NCBI GenBank assembly: GCA_947396885.1
Contig: OX377206.1
Location: 85,185,960 to 85,249,959, forward strand
Origin: Heligmosomoides polygyrus polygyrus
Lineage: Eukaryota; Nematoda; Chromadorea; Rhabditida; Heligmosomidae
Direction: 5' to 3'
Length of the DNA: 64,000 nucleotides
The notes below the pieces were generated by a model. That model did not search any database. It worked only from the letters and a program-made list of their open reading frames with translations, and had not been told where the DNA came from. The stretch's first letter is position 1. Every line of letters begins with the position of its first letter. Position numbers and translations under genes: made by a program. Of this stretch, positions 30,153-41,200 are shown piece by piece.

Positions 30153-33100
30153 TTACTTACTTAGTTCCTCCCGTGCTGTTGAGCGCATAGGGCGACGAGG
30201 TCTTTCCACCGCTGCCTGTCTTGGGCTATTTCTTCGCACTCCTGCCTAGAAATATTCATAACCTTCAGGTCATTCATGAGCGTGCGACGCCACGTGTTTC
30301 TTGGGCGTCCTCTAGTTCGTTTTAATGGCGGAGTCCATTGCATGGCTGATCTCGGCAGTCGGTGCTCCGGCATACGCAGGATGTGTCCGGCCAGGCGAAG
30401 TCGACGTTGCGTAACGGTTTCGTAGAGGCACCTTGAGTGACAGCGCCGCAATACTTCTTCGTTCGTCACGTGGTCCGTGTAACGTATCCTCATAATTTGC
30501 CGCAAACATTTGCAATGGAACGCGTTGACCCGTCTGATGATACTAGTTGACGCCTTCCATGTTTCACTAGCGTACATTGCAGTTGGGACGACTATCGACG
30601 AATACAAACGCAGCTTTATGTTATTTGAAATAGAGGACGACGTCCACAGTGGTCTGAGCCTTCGGAATATTGCTGTCGCCTTCGCGATACTACAACGAAC
30701 GTCGGTCTCAGCATCTCCATCATTGGCGATCATACTTCCCAAGTAGGTGAAGCTGTTCACTACTTCCAAGCGGTCCGATCCTATGTAGATGGCGTCCCTT
30801 GGGCTCGCAATTCCTACGCACATGACCTTTGACTTTTCGGGACTAATTCGGAGTCCAATGTTGCCTGCTTCTTGGCTAAGGCGTTCTGTAATTCTTTGTA
30901 ACTTATCGTCGTCCTCAGCGAATACCGCGATGTCATCAGCAAAGTCCAGGTCCATAAGTCGTCCCCTAAACCAAGGAATGCCTTCATGTACTTCGGCTGT
31001 CGTTCTTCTCATTACGAAGTCGAGGGCGACGTTGAATAGCAACGGTGAGAGAACACATCCCTGCCTGACTCCTGTGGTGACCTCAAAGTAACTTGTATTT
31101 CCAAGCGTTGTCTTCACGCAACACATGGAATTTTGATATAGACTTCTGAATATCTCCACGAAGGTCGTAGGGACCCCATAGAGCTTGAGTATTTCCCACA
31201 GTGACTCGCGGTGGACACTATCAAAAGCCTTCTTAAAATCGACGATGTTTATGTGGAGCGGGTAGCGGTATTCCAGGCACTGTTCGATTATGTTGCATAG
31301 AGTAAAAATCTGATCGCAACACGACCTTCCGTTTCTGAATCCAGCTTGCTCCTCCCGCAGACGATCATCAATTGCATCTCGAAGCCTTCTTAACAATACG
31401 GTGCAGAATACTTTGCCTGGCACTGGTAACAAGGTGATGCCTCTCCAGTTTCCGCAGTCCGATAAATTTCCTTTTTTCGGCAGTTTGACTACTAAGCCTT
31501 TTTTCCAGTCTTCTGGCACGTTTTGTTGGTGCCAGCAGTTGTTGAAGAGCGTCGTCAGTTGTTTTGCTAACGGTGTGCCTCCAGCTTTTAACATTTCCGC
31601 TGCAATTTCGTCAAGACCAGGGGCCTTCCTGTTTTTAAGACATCGTATTGCTGTCTTTGTTTCTTCAACCGTTATGCAGCCTGTGTTGACGTTCAGCTCT
31701 CCTAAGGCGTTTTCGTCATCGAACGTAGGCGTAGTGGATGGTTGGGGCTGGTTGTACACTTCACGGAAGTGTTCGACCCATCTTTCATTTTGTTCAGTTT
31801 CACTGACAAGTAGTCTGCCATTTTTGTCCTTTATAGGGACACACGTGTTGAGTCTTGCTCCTGTTAGCTCCGAAACGATTCGATATAGTGTTTTTGAATC
31901 ACCACGAGTAGCCGCTGTTTGTGCTTCCGTTTCCTTCTGGGCAATCCAGGCTTTCTTATCACGGCGACATGATACTTTTACCTGTCGGTCGAGTTCTGAA
32001 TAGGTTTCGCCCCATTGCCTTGCTTCGTCAGGTGTCTTGGCACACTCTCTTCTTTGCCTGGCTTGCTTCCTCTCATCTATCAGCTCCCAGGTTTCTTCTC
32101 GAATCCATTGCTCCTTTCGCTTGCCTCGTCTGCGTCCGATGGTCACTTCAGCACTTTCACACAACGCGGTCTTGACGGCTTCCCAGTGTTCGTCAATGCT
32201 TTCGCATTCGGAAAGCATGCTGAAACGGTTTCGTAATTCAACGCGGAAGTTCCTCGTGGTTGTGTGGTTCTTGAACTTTTCGACATCATATGGTCGTCTG
32301 ACAACCGGCCTTTTTTGCAGTTTCAGCTTCAGCTTTAACGTAGCCCTGACGAGATAGTGGTCTGTGCCTACATCAGCTCCTCTGTATACACGTGCATCGT
32401 GTACTGAAGTTCTCCATTTGCGGTTGATGCAAATGTGGTCGATTTCATTAGCCGTTGTGCTATTTGGCGATCTCCAAGTTTTCTTGAGAATGCTTCGGTG
32501 AAAGAAAAAGGTGTTTGCGATGCATAGATCGTTGAAGTCACAGAAGGACACCAGCCTTTCGCCGTTGTTGCTTAGGTGATCCGACGATGCGAACGCTCCA
32601 ACAGATTTTTCCATGCCGTTTCGATCGCCTCCCACTTGCGCGTTGAAGTCGCCCAGAACAAGTTTGAGATCCCGTCGTGGCATTTCATCGATGGTATCTT
32701 GTAGCCGCTCGTAGAAATCGTCCTTCTCTTCGACGGTTGCGTCTTCCGTTGGAGCATATACTTGTATAACTGCAACTCGAGTATGCCTCGTTCGAAAGCG
32801 CGCAGTGATGATCCTGTCGTTTACTGGTTCCCAACTGACGAGAGAGTTTGCAGCTCGTTTACTGAGGACGATTCCCACTCCTCTTTCATGTCTTCTTTCT
32901 GGTCCAGAGAACAGGACAGTTTTTCCGTCACTGATCAAGCGTCCACTTCCTGTCCACCGGACCTCGCTGACTCCGAGAATATCTAGGCCGTAAATATCGA
33001 ATTCCTGGAGGAGTTGGGCGAGACGCCCAGTTTTGTGAAGCGTGCGTACGTTCCAGGTTCCAATACGCGTGATGTTCTTTGGAGAGAAAACCGAGTCCAG

Positions 33101-33267
33101 CATCAGGTCTCCCGTCACAAAGCTCGGCTTCGATTTTCCCTTTTCAGCAGTATCCATATAGTTCGTCGTTTCTGTAGCATAATGGGTTTTTTACGGGGAC
33201 GGGCTGCTGGCCCGTCGCCCAACCCTCCTCCTTTCACATCCGGGCTTGGGACCGGCAATGGCGGAGT
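30153..33267 (-). mobile_element. Near full-length RTE-type non-LTR retrotransposon
   Basis: A 3,115-bp insertion bounded by the direct repeat TGCCATAGGATAC (30140-30152 and 33268-33280), which I read as its target-site duplication. On the - strand it has a 5' leader of about 110 nt, one intact ORF and a tail of GTAAGTAAGT repeats directly after the stop codon, as in RTE elements. The presence of both ends and an uninterrupted ORF points to recent insertion and possible activity. Confidence 0.85.
30161..33157 (-). CDS. RTE-type endonuclease-reverse transcriptase, intact
   Basis: 998 residues. It would nick target DNA and copy the element RNA by target-primed reverse transcription. The N-terminal part is an APE-type endonuclease: IGTWNVRTL at about residue 32, EVRWTGSGR at about 64, LVLGDFNAQVGG at about 162, DHICINRKW at about 236 and the Asp-His pair GTDHYLV at about 263. 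The reverse transcriptase follows: NWRGITLLPVPGKVF (about 560), LREEQAGFRNGRSC, IVDFKKAFDSVHRESLWE, GVRQGCVLSPLLFN and the catalytic LDFADDIAVFAED. The C-terminus has RRLRLAGHILRMPEHRLPRS and the RGRPRNTWRR block typical of RTE-like proteins. No gag ORF, RNase H or LTR is seen, consistent with this group. The start ATG is chosen as the first in frame, about 110 nt from the element's 5' boundary. Confidence 0.9.
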   Translation of the reverse strand: MDTAEKGKSKPSFVTGDLMLDSVFSPKNITRIGTWNVRTLHKTGRLAQLLQEFDIYGLDILGVSEVRWTGSGRLISDGKTVLFSGPERRHERGVGIVLSKRAANSLVSWEPVNDRIITARFRTRHTRVAVIQVYAPTEDATVEEKDDFYERLQDTIDEMPRRDLKLVLGDFNAQVGGDRNGMEKSVGAFASSDHLSNNGERLVSFCDFNDLCIANTFFFHRSILKKTWRSPNSTTANEIDHICINRKWRTSVHDARVYRGADVGTDHYLVRATLKLKLKLQKRPVVRRPYDVEKFKNHTTTRNFRVELRNRFSMLSECESIDEHWEAVKTALCESAEVTIGRRRGKRKEQWIREETWELIDERKQARQRRECAKTPDEARQWGETYSELDRQVKVSCRRDKKAWIAQKETEAQTAATRGDSKTLYRIVSELTGARLNTCVPIKDKNGRLLVSETEQNERWVEHFREVYNQPQPSTTPTFDDENALGELNVNTGCITVEETKTAIRCLKNRKAPGLDEIAAEMLKAGGTPLAKQLTTLFNNCWHQQNVPEDWKKGLVVKLPKKGNLSDCGNWRGITLLPVPGKVFCTVLLRRLRDAIDDRLREEQAGFRNGRSCCDQIFTLCNIIEQCLEYRYPLHINIVDFKKAFDSVHRESLWEILKLYGVPTTFVEIFRSLYQNSMCCVKTTLGNTSYFEVTTGVRQGCVLSPLLFNVALDFVMRRTTAEVHEGIPWFRGRLMDLDFADDIAVFAEDDDKLQRITERLSQEAGNIGLRISPEKSKVMCVGIASPRDAIYIGSDRLEVVNSFTYLGSMIANDGDAETDVRCSIAKATAIFRRLRPLWTSSSISNNIKLRLYSSIVVPTAMYASETWKASTSIIRRVNAFHCKCLRQIMRIRYTDHVTNEEVLRRCHSRCLYETVTQRRLRLAGHILRMPEHRLPRSAMQWTPPLKRTRGRPRNTWRRTLMNDLKVMNISRQECEEIAQDRQRWKDLVALCAQQHGRN

Positions 33268-33280
33268 TGCCATAGGATAC

Positions 33281-35380
33281 ACGTAGATAAAAAGAAGGAA
33301 ATGAAATGAAATGAAACCGGGATGTGCCAACCATAAGACTAAACCATGAATGGTGACCAAATAAAATACAACACTAATTAGCTTAAACAGACAAATTAGG
33401 AGCAATAAATGACCTAAGAGCCGGCAGCGATATCTGTGGGACATTTTCGGATTCACCAAGCAGGAAGTTCAGCTCCCTGAGATTCCTATAGGTGAGGAAG
33501 CATGAGTTAGCCTGCGTCCTTGTAATAGAGGAATAGATTGTTATGATGATTTCCCTTCTCTATTTCTAGACAGTGGTACTTTGAAGAAAGGCAGCGGATA
33601 AACACCAAAGGTTTTAGTCAGAATTTTGAACAACATGAACATTTCATCCTTTTTCTTCTGGAACACAGACTGGGAAGACCAAGCATCTTTGCTCTAGTGG
33701 ATCTGCGTGGCAAATCACAATATTAAAGGCCATATAAACAGCTTACGTGTATAACTGTTCTGAACACTTTCCAGCAGTGCGATATCCTTCTTCTTGTTAG
33801 GGTTGAAGGCGTTTGTGCCACATTCTACAATGGGCCGAACGTAAATTTTGTAAGCCTGCAAGTCTTTCGTTTTCAATCACCACCTATATACAAAAGAGTT
33901 TGTCCGTCGAGTGATCTAACTTAAGTGAGATACGCCGCATCATCCACAGCGAGGGCGGTCGAGTGATCTAACCTAAATGAGATACGCCTCACCACTTACA
34001 GCGCAGGCAAAACTTGCTATTGAACGTGGGATGTTGCTGCAGCAGGGGAAGCGCAGCCCTTCACTGCTTAACACAACAACACCTACGTTCTGAACGGCCA
34101 GATTCGGGAGCCGACTTGGTGCCATTAGCATGAGAAGATCACTAAAGGGGTAAGAGTAGAAGGGGGACTTCGAGGGTGGAGAAACGACAGCGACCAAGAG
34201 GAGCACCTGGAGGAGGCATCGGGATGGGGGAACAATGAAGCAGGCAAGGAGGTGGCCCCAAGAAGGGTTTGGGCAATAAGGAGGGACCAGTAGGGAGTTA
34301 CCAATAAAGGGGGGGGGGGCAGTAAGGAGGATTAGCAAGGGGTCCATTACCAGTAAGGGAGATTGGATTTAGAAGATGTGACACCGATGTCGCGCAGTGG
34401 GAGTTCGCTAGTCGTCGCCGTGTCGTGAGCGAGGGCTACTTAATTGGGGTAGAGTAGTAAGGAGGATCCCGAGGGGAGGAGGAATCTACTTGGAAGAAAG
34501 GACCTGGAGGCGGGACCAGGACGGGAACCAACAAGAAGGGAACCATGAGGAAATTCATACGGCGAACAATGGGTCTGCCTCTTCATGCTCGACACAGCGG
34601 CAACTGCGCGCGCTTCTGAGCTTCTGGATTCGGAAGACGGGTCCCCTACGTCGCGCAACAAGCGTACTGATTCTGAATACGTGTCAACGACGTTTGCCGT
34701 TGACACTCAGAATCAGTACGCTCTCCTTGTAAATTTTTATGTCTCGTCTCGTTTATGTCGTTAGCGTACATTTTGCAGGCAACCCCAAGTCAAGAAATTG
34801 TAGCTGAAAGTTCAGATGTATATAAGATGAAAAAGAGTGGCGGAAGAAGCACGCCTTGAGGCACTCCACTATGAGCTGAATATATGTTTGAATACTCTTG
34901 TTGTATTTTGACGTGATAGGTTCAAACGAATTCTGTGTGCAGTACATACTGATAGTAGTACTATCTGCTTTAGGGCCACAGGGGCGCGTCGTCGTCATCT
35001 ACAGCAGAGGTGAGCACAATATGCTGCTACTTTTCTCTGGTTAAACCTCTTCAGTTGGAGCCAGATGTTGTTTAAAAGCACGAGGGACTGAATGTGGACG
35101 TTCGTCTAGGGTCTTACCCTCCTGTTTTCCAACCTGGGGGGGGGGGGGGCGAACGTGGCGACACCATCGTTTTGTTTTCTGAGCCCTTTTACTAAAGGTG
35201 TTGTACTACGAAGTGGCAATTTGTTGTCCTGAATTGAGTTAGGCCTTTTTTAGACTCTCGTCCCTTCACTACTAATGAAGTGATTTGAATCTTGTCCTTG
35301 ACAGGTGTTGATTATGGTGAGAAACTCCTACTCTCAACATCAGCATAGAACACGATGTTCTAAAGTGTAAAAGAAAAACA
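33281..35380. other. Intergenic, no supported gene
   Basis: Contains GGGACCAGTAAGG-like G-rich text (34180-34560), an inverted repeat ATTCTGAATACGTGTCAACG...TTGACACTCAGAATCAGTAC near 34665-34720, and a poly-G tract near 35140. No gene is supported. Confidence 0.4.
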
Positions 35381-35385
35381 GGAAT

Positions 35386-36810
35386 GCGTTATTTTCAGAC
35401 GATTACTTGACGAATGGCTACGGCTCCTCGAGCCAGTTTGAAAGAGGTATGCTTTCAGGAAAATTGAACATGTTTTCCATAAGTTTCAATGAGCGGTATT
35501 TATTGCTGATAGGGATACATTTCGGGAAGATGGTCACGTGCACAGCTTCAGGCCAATCATAGAAACAGGACAGATACTCATAAACAAGCCATCTGTCAGT
35601 CAGCGCCGTACCAGCTGACGGTTGACAACGGAATTTTCGCCGGGCAGTACTCTCTTACGAAATCCATTTAGCAAATTTGGAGTGTATATTTGTAATCAGC
35701 GTTTCAAGCTCTTTCACATGGCGTAGGTCTTCTCCTGGTGTTTGATGAGAAGCCGAAGGCATTCCCTGCTCAGAAACAAAGCAGCTATCAATCAGCGCCG
35801 TACCACCTGACGAAACCGTGATCCTTTTTTTAATCATCGTTCACTCTTCTCTTCAAACACACTATTTTCCTCGATACGATATCAAACGCCCACGGCTGAT
35901 AACTCGGCTGACAAATGACTGTTGTATTGGCAGCAAAAAACGCCTGCAACCATTTTGTGGCATCGACCCGTGATCTATTCCTATCATGGTGGGACCCGTG
36001 TCTCCATTATTTTGGGATCCGCACTGAGGAACAGTTGTCGCGATGCCGCGTGCCGCTCCGTGTCGCCGAGAACTGCGGGTGATGCGTTATTTTCAGACGA
36101 TTACTTGACGAATGGTTACGGCTCCTCGCGTCAGTTTGAAAGAGGTATGTTTTCAGGAAAATTGAATATGTTTTCTATAAGTTTCAATGAGCTGTTCAGT
36201 GAATTTTTTCGATTCAGCGGTTTAAAGATATTTATTGCTGATAGGGATACATTCCGGGAAGACGGTCACGTGCACAGCTTCAGGCCAATCATAGAAACAG
36301 GACAGATACTCATAAACAAGCCATCTATCAGTCAGCGCCGTACCAGCTGACGGTTGACAACGGAATTTTCGCCGGGCAGTACTCTCTTACGAAATCCATT
36401 TAGCAAATTTGGAGTGTATATTTGTAATCAGCGTTTCAAGCTCTTTCACATGGCGTAGGTCTTCTCCTGATGTTTGATGGGAAGCCGAAGGCATTCCCTG
36501 CTCAGAAACAAAGCAGCTATCAATCAGCGCCGTACCATCTGACGAAACCGTGATCCTTTTTTTAACCATCGTTCACTCTTCTCTTCAAACACACTCTTTT
36601 CCTCGATAGGATATCAAACGCCCACGGCTGATAACTCGGCTGACAAATGACTGTTGTATTGGCAGCAAAAAACGCCTGCAACCATTTTGAGGCATCGACC
36701 CGAGATCTATTCCTATCATGGTGGGACCCGTGTCTCCATTATTTTGGGATCCGCACTGAGGAACAGTTGTCGCGATGCCGCGTGCTGCTCCGTGTCGCCG
36801 AGAACTGCGG
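35386..36810. repeat. 732-bp tandem duplication with unrecognised ORFs
   Basis: Copy 1 starts at about 35386 (GCGTTATTTTCAGACGATTA) and copy 2 at 36084. Positions are offset by 698 bp at the left and 732 bp at the right, because copy 1 lacks about 34 bp after CAATGAGC. The copies are roughly 95% alike by eye. Both hold the same ORF on the - strand (35655-35837 and 36387-36569, starting M-V/I-KKRITVSS.GTALIDS) and on the + strand (from 35922 and 36654). Copy 2 continues past the repeat into unique sequence. Confidence 0.8.
36084..36350 (+). CDS. Unrecognised ORF segment in the duplication
   Basis: In copy 2 the reading DALFSDDYLTNGYGSSRQF then continues open for about 65 codons (SGKLNMFSISFNELFSEFF..., IFIADRDTFREDGHVHSF). 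Copy 1 carries the same start but a 34-bp deletion breaks the frame. The composition looks protein-like, but I do not recognise a family and cannot place splice sites. It may be part of an old transposon. Confidence 0.25.
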   Translation, partial: ALFSDDYLTNGYGSSRQFERGMFSGKLNMFSISFNELFSEFFRFSGLKIFIADRDTFREDGHVHSFRPIIETGQILINKPSISQRRTS

Positions 36811-37163
36811 CTGCATTAGCTGTAATCATAAACGTTCAAGAATTGTTCCCGCTGGGTGGTGTGGATTACATCGCGCTAATGATAGCAATGCTGCAAGACT
36901 CTTTTGTGGGTCATAAGGTATATGTAGTTTATGATTGTGCCAGCTTGCCCCAGCTTACCACCATGATTGGCATAGATATTAATTTATTGCGCCATTTCGC
37001 TGGGCTGTATTGCATTTATACTTGCCCGTCGCAAAAAAACTATTTGAAGGAATCTTTGGGTTCTGTACTCGACGAACTGCGGCGGCTGTATGGTTCTCGG
37101 AGAGCGGCGCGGCAATCTAGCCGCGCTTCAGAGTTGACGTGCCGCTCCGAGGTGGAAGTTTAA
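36654..37163 (+). CDS. Unrecognised ORF, possible transposon relic
   Basis: 170 codons open from inside the duplicated block into unique sequence. The part after the block reads protein-like: INVQELFPLGGVDYIALMIA, HKVYVVYDCASLPQL, LRHFAGLYCIYTCPSQKNY. The -YIAL...VVYDCAS- pattern vaguely recalls the D-Y-A-L...SYDIAC region of KDZ-type (Kyakuja-Dileera-Zisupton) transposases; that is a weak resemblance only. It ends inside a GCCGCTCCGAGGTGGAAG hairpin. Confidence 0.25.
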   Translation: MYWQQKTPATILRHRPEIYSYHGGTRVSIILGSALRNSCRDAACCSVSPRTAAALAVIINVQELFPLGGVDYIALMIAMLQDSFVGHKVYVVYDCASLPQLTTMIGIDINLLRHFAGLYCIYTCPSQKNYLKESLGSVLDELRRLYGSRRAARQSSRASELTCRSEVEV

Positions 37164-37220
37164 AGTATAAAGACCTCTAGGGGTCGTTATACTTTAAACT
37201 TCCACCTCGGAGCGGCAGCG
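37115..37220. repeat. Hairpin (GTGGAAGTTTAAAGTATAA stem)
   Basis: GCCGCTCCGAGGTGGAAGTT plus TAAAGTATAA, then GACCTCTAGGGGTC as loop side, then TTATACTTTAAACTTCCACC plus TCGGAGCGGC. Nearly perfect stem of about 33 bp with a further palindromic loop. Confidence 0.8.
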
Positions 37221-37223
37221 GTA

Positions 37224-37600
37224 GAGTGCACACGATGCACGACGCGATGTACATAACGATAAACGCTCATATCGATTCCTCTCGTAACGTGATCGATAGG
37301 GGAGCGTATCATTATCGCGTCGCGCGTCTCGTGTACACGAATCGCTCACTAGGGGGTGGAAAGGCCCCTAACGGAGTCGACTGTTCCCCGTTTCAGAACT
37401 CTAGGGGAGCGCTTAGAGTGCACACGATGCACGACGCGATGTACATAACGATAAACGCTCATATCGATTCCTCTCGTAACGTGATCGATAGGGGAGCGTA
37501 TCATTATCGCGTCGCGCGTCTCGTGTACACGAATCGCTCACTAGGGGGTGGAAAGACCCCTAACGGAGTCGACTGTTCCCCGTTTCAGAACGAGACCACG
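37224..37600. repeat. 192-bp tandem repeat containing hairpins
   Basis: Two units begin GTGCACACGATGCACGACGC at 37226 and 37418. Each holds an inverted repeat ATAACGATAAACGCTCATAT...GGGAGCGTATCATTATCGCG and ends GTTCCCCGTTTCAGAAC. A 149-codon ORF across it repeats with the DNA and is an artefact. Confidence 0.85.
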
Positions 37601-37784
37601 TACTTTAGATCACAGTACCTTCATGACGGATTTCGTAACGAACTAAGCGAACTTGCATGCGATTGCTCAGGATGAATTGGGAAAGATTCGATAGCACTGG
37701 CTGGATGTCGTCAGACTTCCTGTTTTCTGTTTTATGGTTTTGTATCTTGGTCAGTTTATCGTCTATGAAAAAAGGCAAAATTAA

Positions 37785-39134
37785 CTTACTTACTTTGATA
37801 CTTTGATGGTCCTTTGTCGGCTGGAGGTCTTCTCATCGGGGACCACAACTCTTCCAGACCGCTCGATCTCTGGCTGCTTGCATCCAGTGAGGCAGACTCC
37901 GCTCTCTGAAAGATCTTGAGAATGAGTCTGCCCATCGCGTTGGCGGTCGTCCCAGTGGTCTCTTATGGTCTCTCGGGAGCCATTCTGTGACACGGAGACT
38001 CCATCTATCGTCCTTTCGTCGAAGCAGGTGTTCGGCCCAGCGATATATGGACTTCTTCATGTACTGCAGCGGGTCTGCTAATTGCGACTTCTCCCGTAGC
38101 TCCATGCTTCGTAGGCCTTCTTGCCATTGCTGACGAAGGCTTGTCCTTAGAAGACATCTCTCCAGTGCACGATGCGTAGTTTGCATCGCTCTGGCGATTG
38201 TCTTGTTGTCGGGCCAGGTTTCCGTCGTGTAACACATCGCAAGCAGTACAGAAGCGTTGAATATCGAGGCCCTGAGGCCGGGATCCTTGACTTGATCGGT
38301 GACTTCGCGAATCGAACTGAAGGCTGCCCATGCTGCGCATCTCCTGCGGGCGATTTCAGGAGCGAGGTCGTTATCCATGTTCAGCTCTTCACAGACGTAG
38401 GAGTCGACCTGTTGTAGAGCGACTCCATTTAACCTTACGAGTCCCGTGTCACACCACTGGTTGACCATAAATTGTGTTTTGGACATATTCATGTCCAATC
38501 CAATCTTCATACCTGCCACATTGAGCTCGTTCAGCATTTCCTCGACTTCTGCCGTGCTGGTAGAGATGAGAACAATATCGTCGGCGAAGCGAAGGTTGCT
38601 GATCCGTTTACCGTCGACAAGGTAGCCTTTATCGTCCCAGTTCAAGTCTTTCATGGCATCCTGGAGTGCCGCTGTGAATAGCTTGGGAGAAATCGTGCCT
38701 CCCTGGCGTACTCCTTCCCGGATAGGAATTTTAAGCTTTCGATCGAACAGCTGGATGGTAGTCGATGTGTTCGAGAAGCATTCGTCGAGAAGTCGGATGT
38801 AGGGCGATGGTATACCAGCGTGCACAAGTGCGTTCAAAACGGCGTTGATTTTCACAGAGTCGAACGCTTTCCGGTAATCCACGAAGACAAGGACAAGTGG
38901 GAGGTGGTATTCGCGGCTCCTCTCTATGAGCTGTGAGACAGTCTGGATATGGTCCATGCAGGAGAAATCTTTGCGAAACCCTGCTTGCTCCACTGGCTCA
39001 TATTCATCCAAGCAACGCTCCATGCGGTTAAGCAGTATCTTGGTGAAGATCTTGTACACAACCGAGAGAAGACTGATGGGTCGATAGTTTGAAAAATTAA
39101 CTAGGAAACTGAAACTCTCACGGCTAGGGATCAT
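37785..39134 (-). mobile_element. 5'-truncated RTE-type LINE
   Basis: Open for 433 codons on the - strand (37833-39134) from within the reverse transcriptase: NYRPISLLSVVYKIFTKILL, EQAGFRKDFSCMDHIQTV, FVDYRKAFDSV, GVRQGGTISPKLFTAALQD and the catalytic LRFADDIVLI, then a C-terminal WAEHLLRRKDDRWSLR...WLPRD..RPLGRPPTRWAD block ending near AARDRAVWKSCGPR. The endonuclease half is missing. The 3' flank has AAGTAAGTAAGT, the same tail type as the intact element at 30153, but the protein is a clearly different lineage. Confidence 0.8.
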
Positions 39135-39139
39135 ATGGT

Positions 39140-39430
39140 ATCACCTATGTCACTGTCGTCCCGTTGATCGTCGGGTTGCACGAACGGGCGCTAGCAGCGT
39201 CTCCATTCGTCCATGTTGCATGCCAGAGTGCTCCAAATAGATCCTCCTCGCTCGAAGGACCGAAAAACATATCGTTCGTTTAGGACTTTCGTAAAGAACC
39301 TAAGCGAAAGCGTGGGGTCCTGGTGTTCCCTTGACATCCCGCGGAATCCAATCGATGGCGGCTGTGGTCCAGCGGGTGTCTGCGAAGCGCATTAGGTGGC
39401 CGGCCCACCTAATTTTCGACGAGTTGGCTC
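39140..39430 (-). pseudogene. Remnant 3' end of another RTE-type LINE
   Basis: On the - strand: KIRWAGHLMRFADTRWTTAA, then IDWIPRDVKGTPG, then a frameshifted tail ending CGACAGTGACATAGGTGA. This corresponds to the C-terminal GH-R region of RTE proteins. It abuts the 5' break of the truncated LINE at 39134, suggesting one copy inserted beside or into the other. Confidence 0.6.
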
Positions 39431-39439
39431 ATGCGATAG

Positions 39440-40930
39440 CGTGTCTGGTCTTCGATCCTCAATTATCAAGATAAAAATTAAGCATTGCTTCGATACCTAC
39501 ACTATTCTAAAGGCTCTAGCCGTGGATGTTCTTAAAAGATAAAATACGAGTAAAGCTAATGGGAATATGTCTGACGCAACAAATCCAGGGAATAGGCTAC
39601 CACATACGTCAAGCCTTGTATTCAATACATTTGGATCTCTCTTCACTGCCGGCGTAAATTGTGGTTGAATTTAATCGAGCATAAGTGATTTGGGATACGG
39701 ATATATCCTAGTCGGGAGAAGTATCATATATGAGTAGCACTGTTCCAAGCGAATAAACAAACAACACGAAAACAAGATCACGAAAATGCAGTAGCGTCGC
39801 ATACCTTAAGTAGGAAAATTCAATGATTACCAAGCCAACGTCGTTTAGACGTTCACTCTACTTCTATGTTATGTGATTCCACCACCAACTAGGATAGTTT
39901 ACTAATCCGTACTTGGATAGCTTATTAGAAACCTTGACCGGCTACTTATATTCCGTAAACGCTTTCAGTATTTCTTGCTTAAGCAGATTCTTCGATGTAC
40001 GCTTGAAAATTACAAACCCACCTTTAATAATAGAAAATAGGGGAGCAACGTCATGACTGAAACAGTTTTTATGCTTCAGAGTGGGCCTGGAAGAAGGCCA
40101 ACGGCAATAGAAAGCCATCTACAGCTTGATCGTGTCGTCGGCTAAGGCTTATGGTCTACACAAATTATTGGTAAGTCTTCCAATTGTAGAAGACATAGAT
40201 GTTTTCATCGGAAGTGAGGCATTTCTTAGAATGGTTAGATACCTCAGGTGAATATCTCGAAGCGTTCTGTTTCCGATCTCTCTAGTGTTACGTGTTTCGC
40301 ATAATTTATTTTTATGATGTTCAACACTTTTCGAACTCTTGATCCTGTAATCGTCACTCGGGGGGTCTTGAAAACTTTCCCAAGGATGATAATGTCGGTC
40401 TGGTGAAAGGAAACCGAAAATGACCACACTACAGTATTGGTGGATTAAAAAATACAACGATTTATAAAATCAGAGCCATTACAGTATGAAGAAGTGCAGA
40501 AAAGTTCTGCAAATGTTTTGGCTAACGGAACAAATGATGACGTTCTTAAATGTGCTCTGTTTTGAGGAGAATCTGACCCTTTCCACAAAATCGTTTTTCG
40601 AAGTTATGGATTCGGATATTCAAAATCTGACGTCTCCAAGACAGCCGTTATCCGAGCCATCCATTTATTCGAGGACCTCAGAATCGCCCTTGCCGTAATC
40701 AACCGATTATTCAAAGGTCTTGTTTCGGATCCAATGTAAAGCGCACATAGTCTTCGAGGCGTTTCGGCTTCGTTCTGCCCTTCTCGCGAACCGTTCTCAC
40801 GGAATCAGTCAGTGTTCATTTTTCCCGCCCCGTTTTTTTGTGTCTGAGCTTTGAAATCTCCCCCAATCGTCTCGCCCATAATGATATATGTTAAGTAAAG
40901 TATGAAATTGCCGATTTTGAGCTAGAATTT
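39440..40930. other. Intergenic, no supported gene
   Basis: AT-rich sequence without convincing exons, RNA genes or known elements. Confidence 0.4.
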
Positions 40931-40939
40931 TTATTTCTC

Positions 40940-41200
40940 AAACAACAGACAACGTAATCAATCAAAATATGCGCTTAAACAATCATCACATCTCTGCCAT
41001 CTTAACGGTAACTTATCCATACCGGAAGCATAGAAGCCTGGAGGGCGAGAAGTGATGAAATCACAGAAGGCGTTTTCCACATCCACTTGAGAATTGAATT
41101 TTTTGTCCTGTAAAATGTGGTCCAATATTTGGAAGATGTGGTAGTCAGTTGGCGCGAGATCCGATAACGGTGGGTGAATGAGAAGTTTCACTCATCTATC
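40940..41200 (-). pseudogene. C-terminal fragment of a mariner transposase
   Basis: - strand reading HPPLSDLAPTDYHIFQILDH, LQDKKFNSQVDVENAFCDF, then PPGFYASGMDKLPLRWQRC and a terminal AYFD. This is the recognisable end of mariner transposases (the HPPYSPDLAPxDYHLF region carrying the last catalytic Asp). Upstream domains are absent. It lies directly beside the separate Tc1/mariner copy that begins near 41388. Confidence 0.8.

Noticed and set aside
34440..34732. Overlapping ORFs on both strands near 34.5 kb
   Set aside because: Low-complexity G-rich repeat sequence and an inverted repeat explain the open frames.
37226..37675. 149-codon ORF with internal repeats
   Set aside because: The repeat period equals the 192-bp hairpin tandem; codon pattern follows the DNA repeat.
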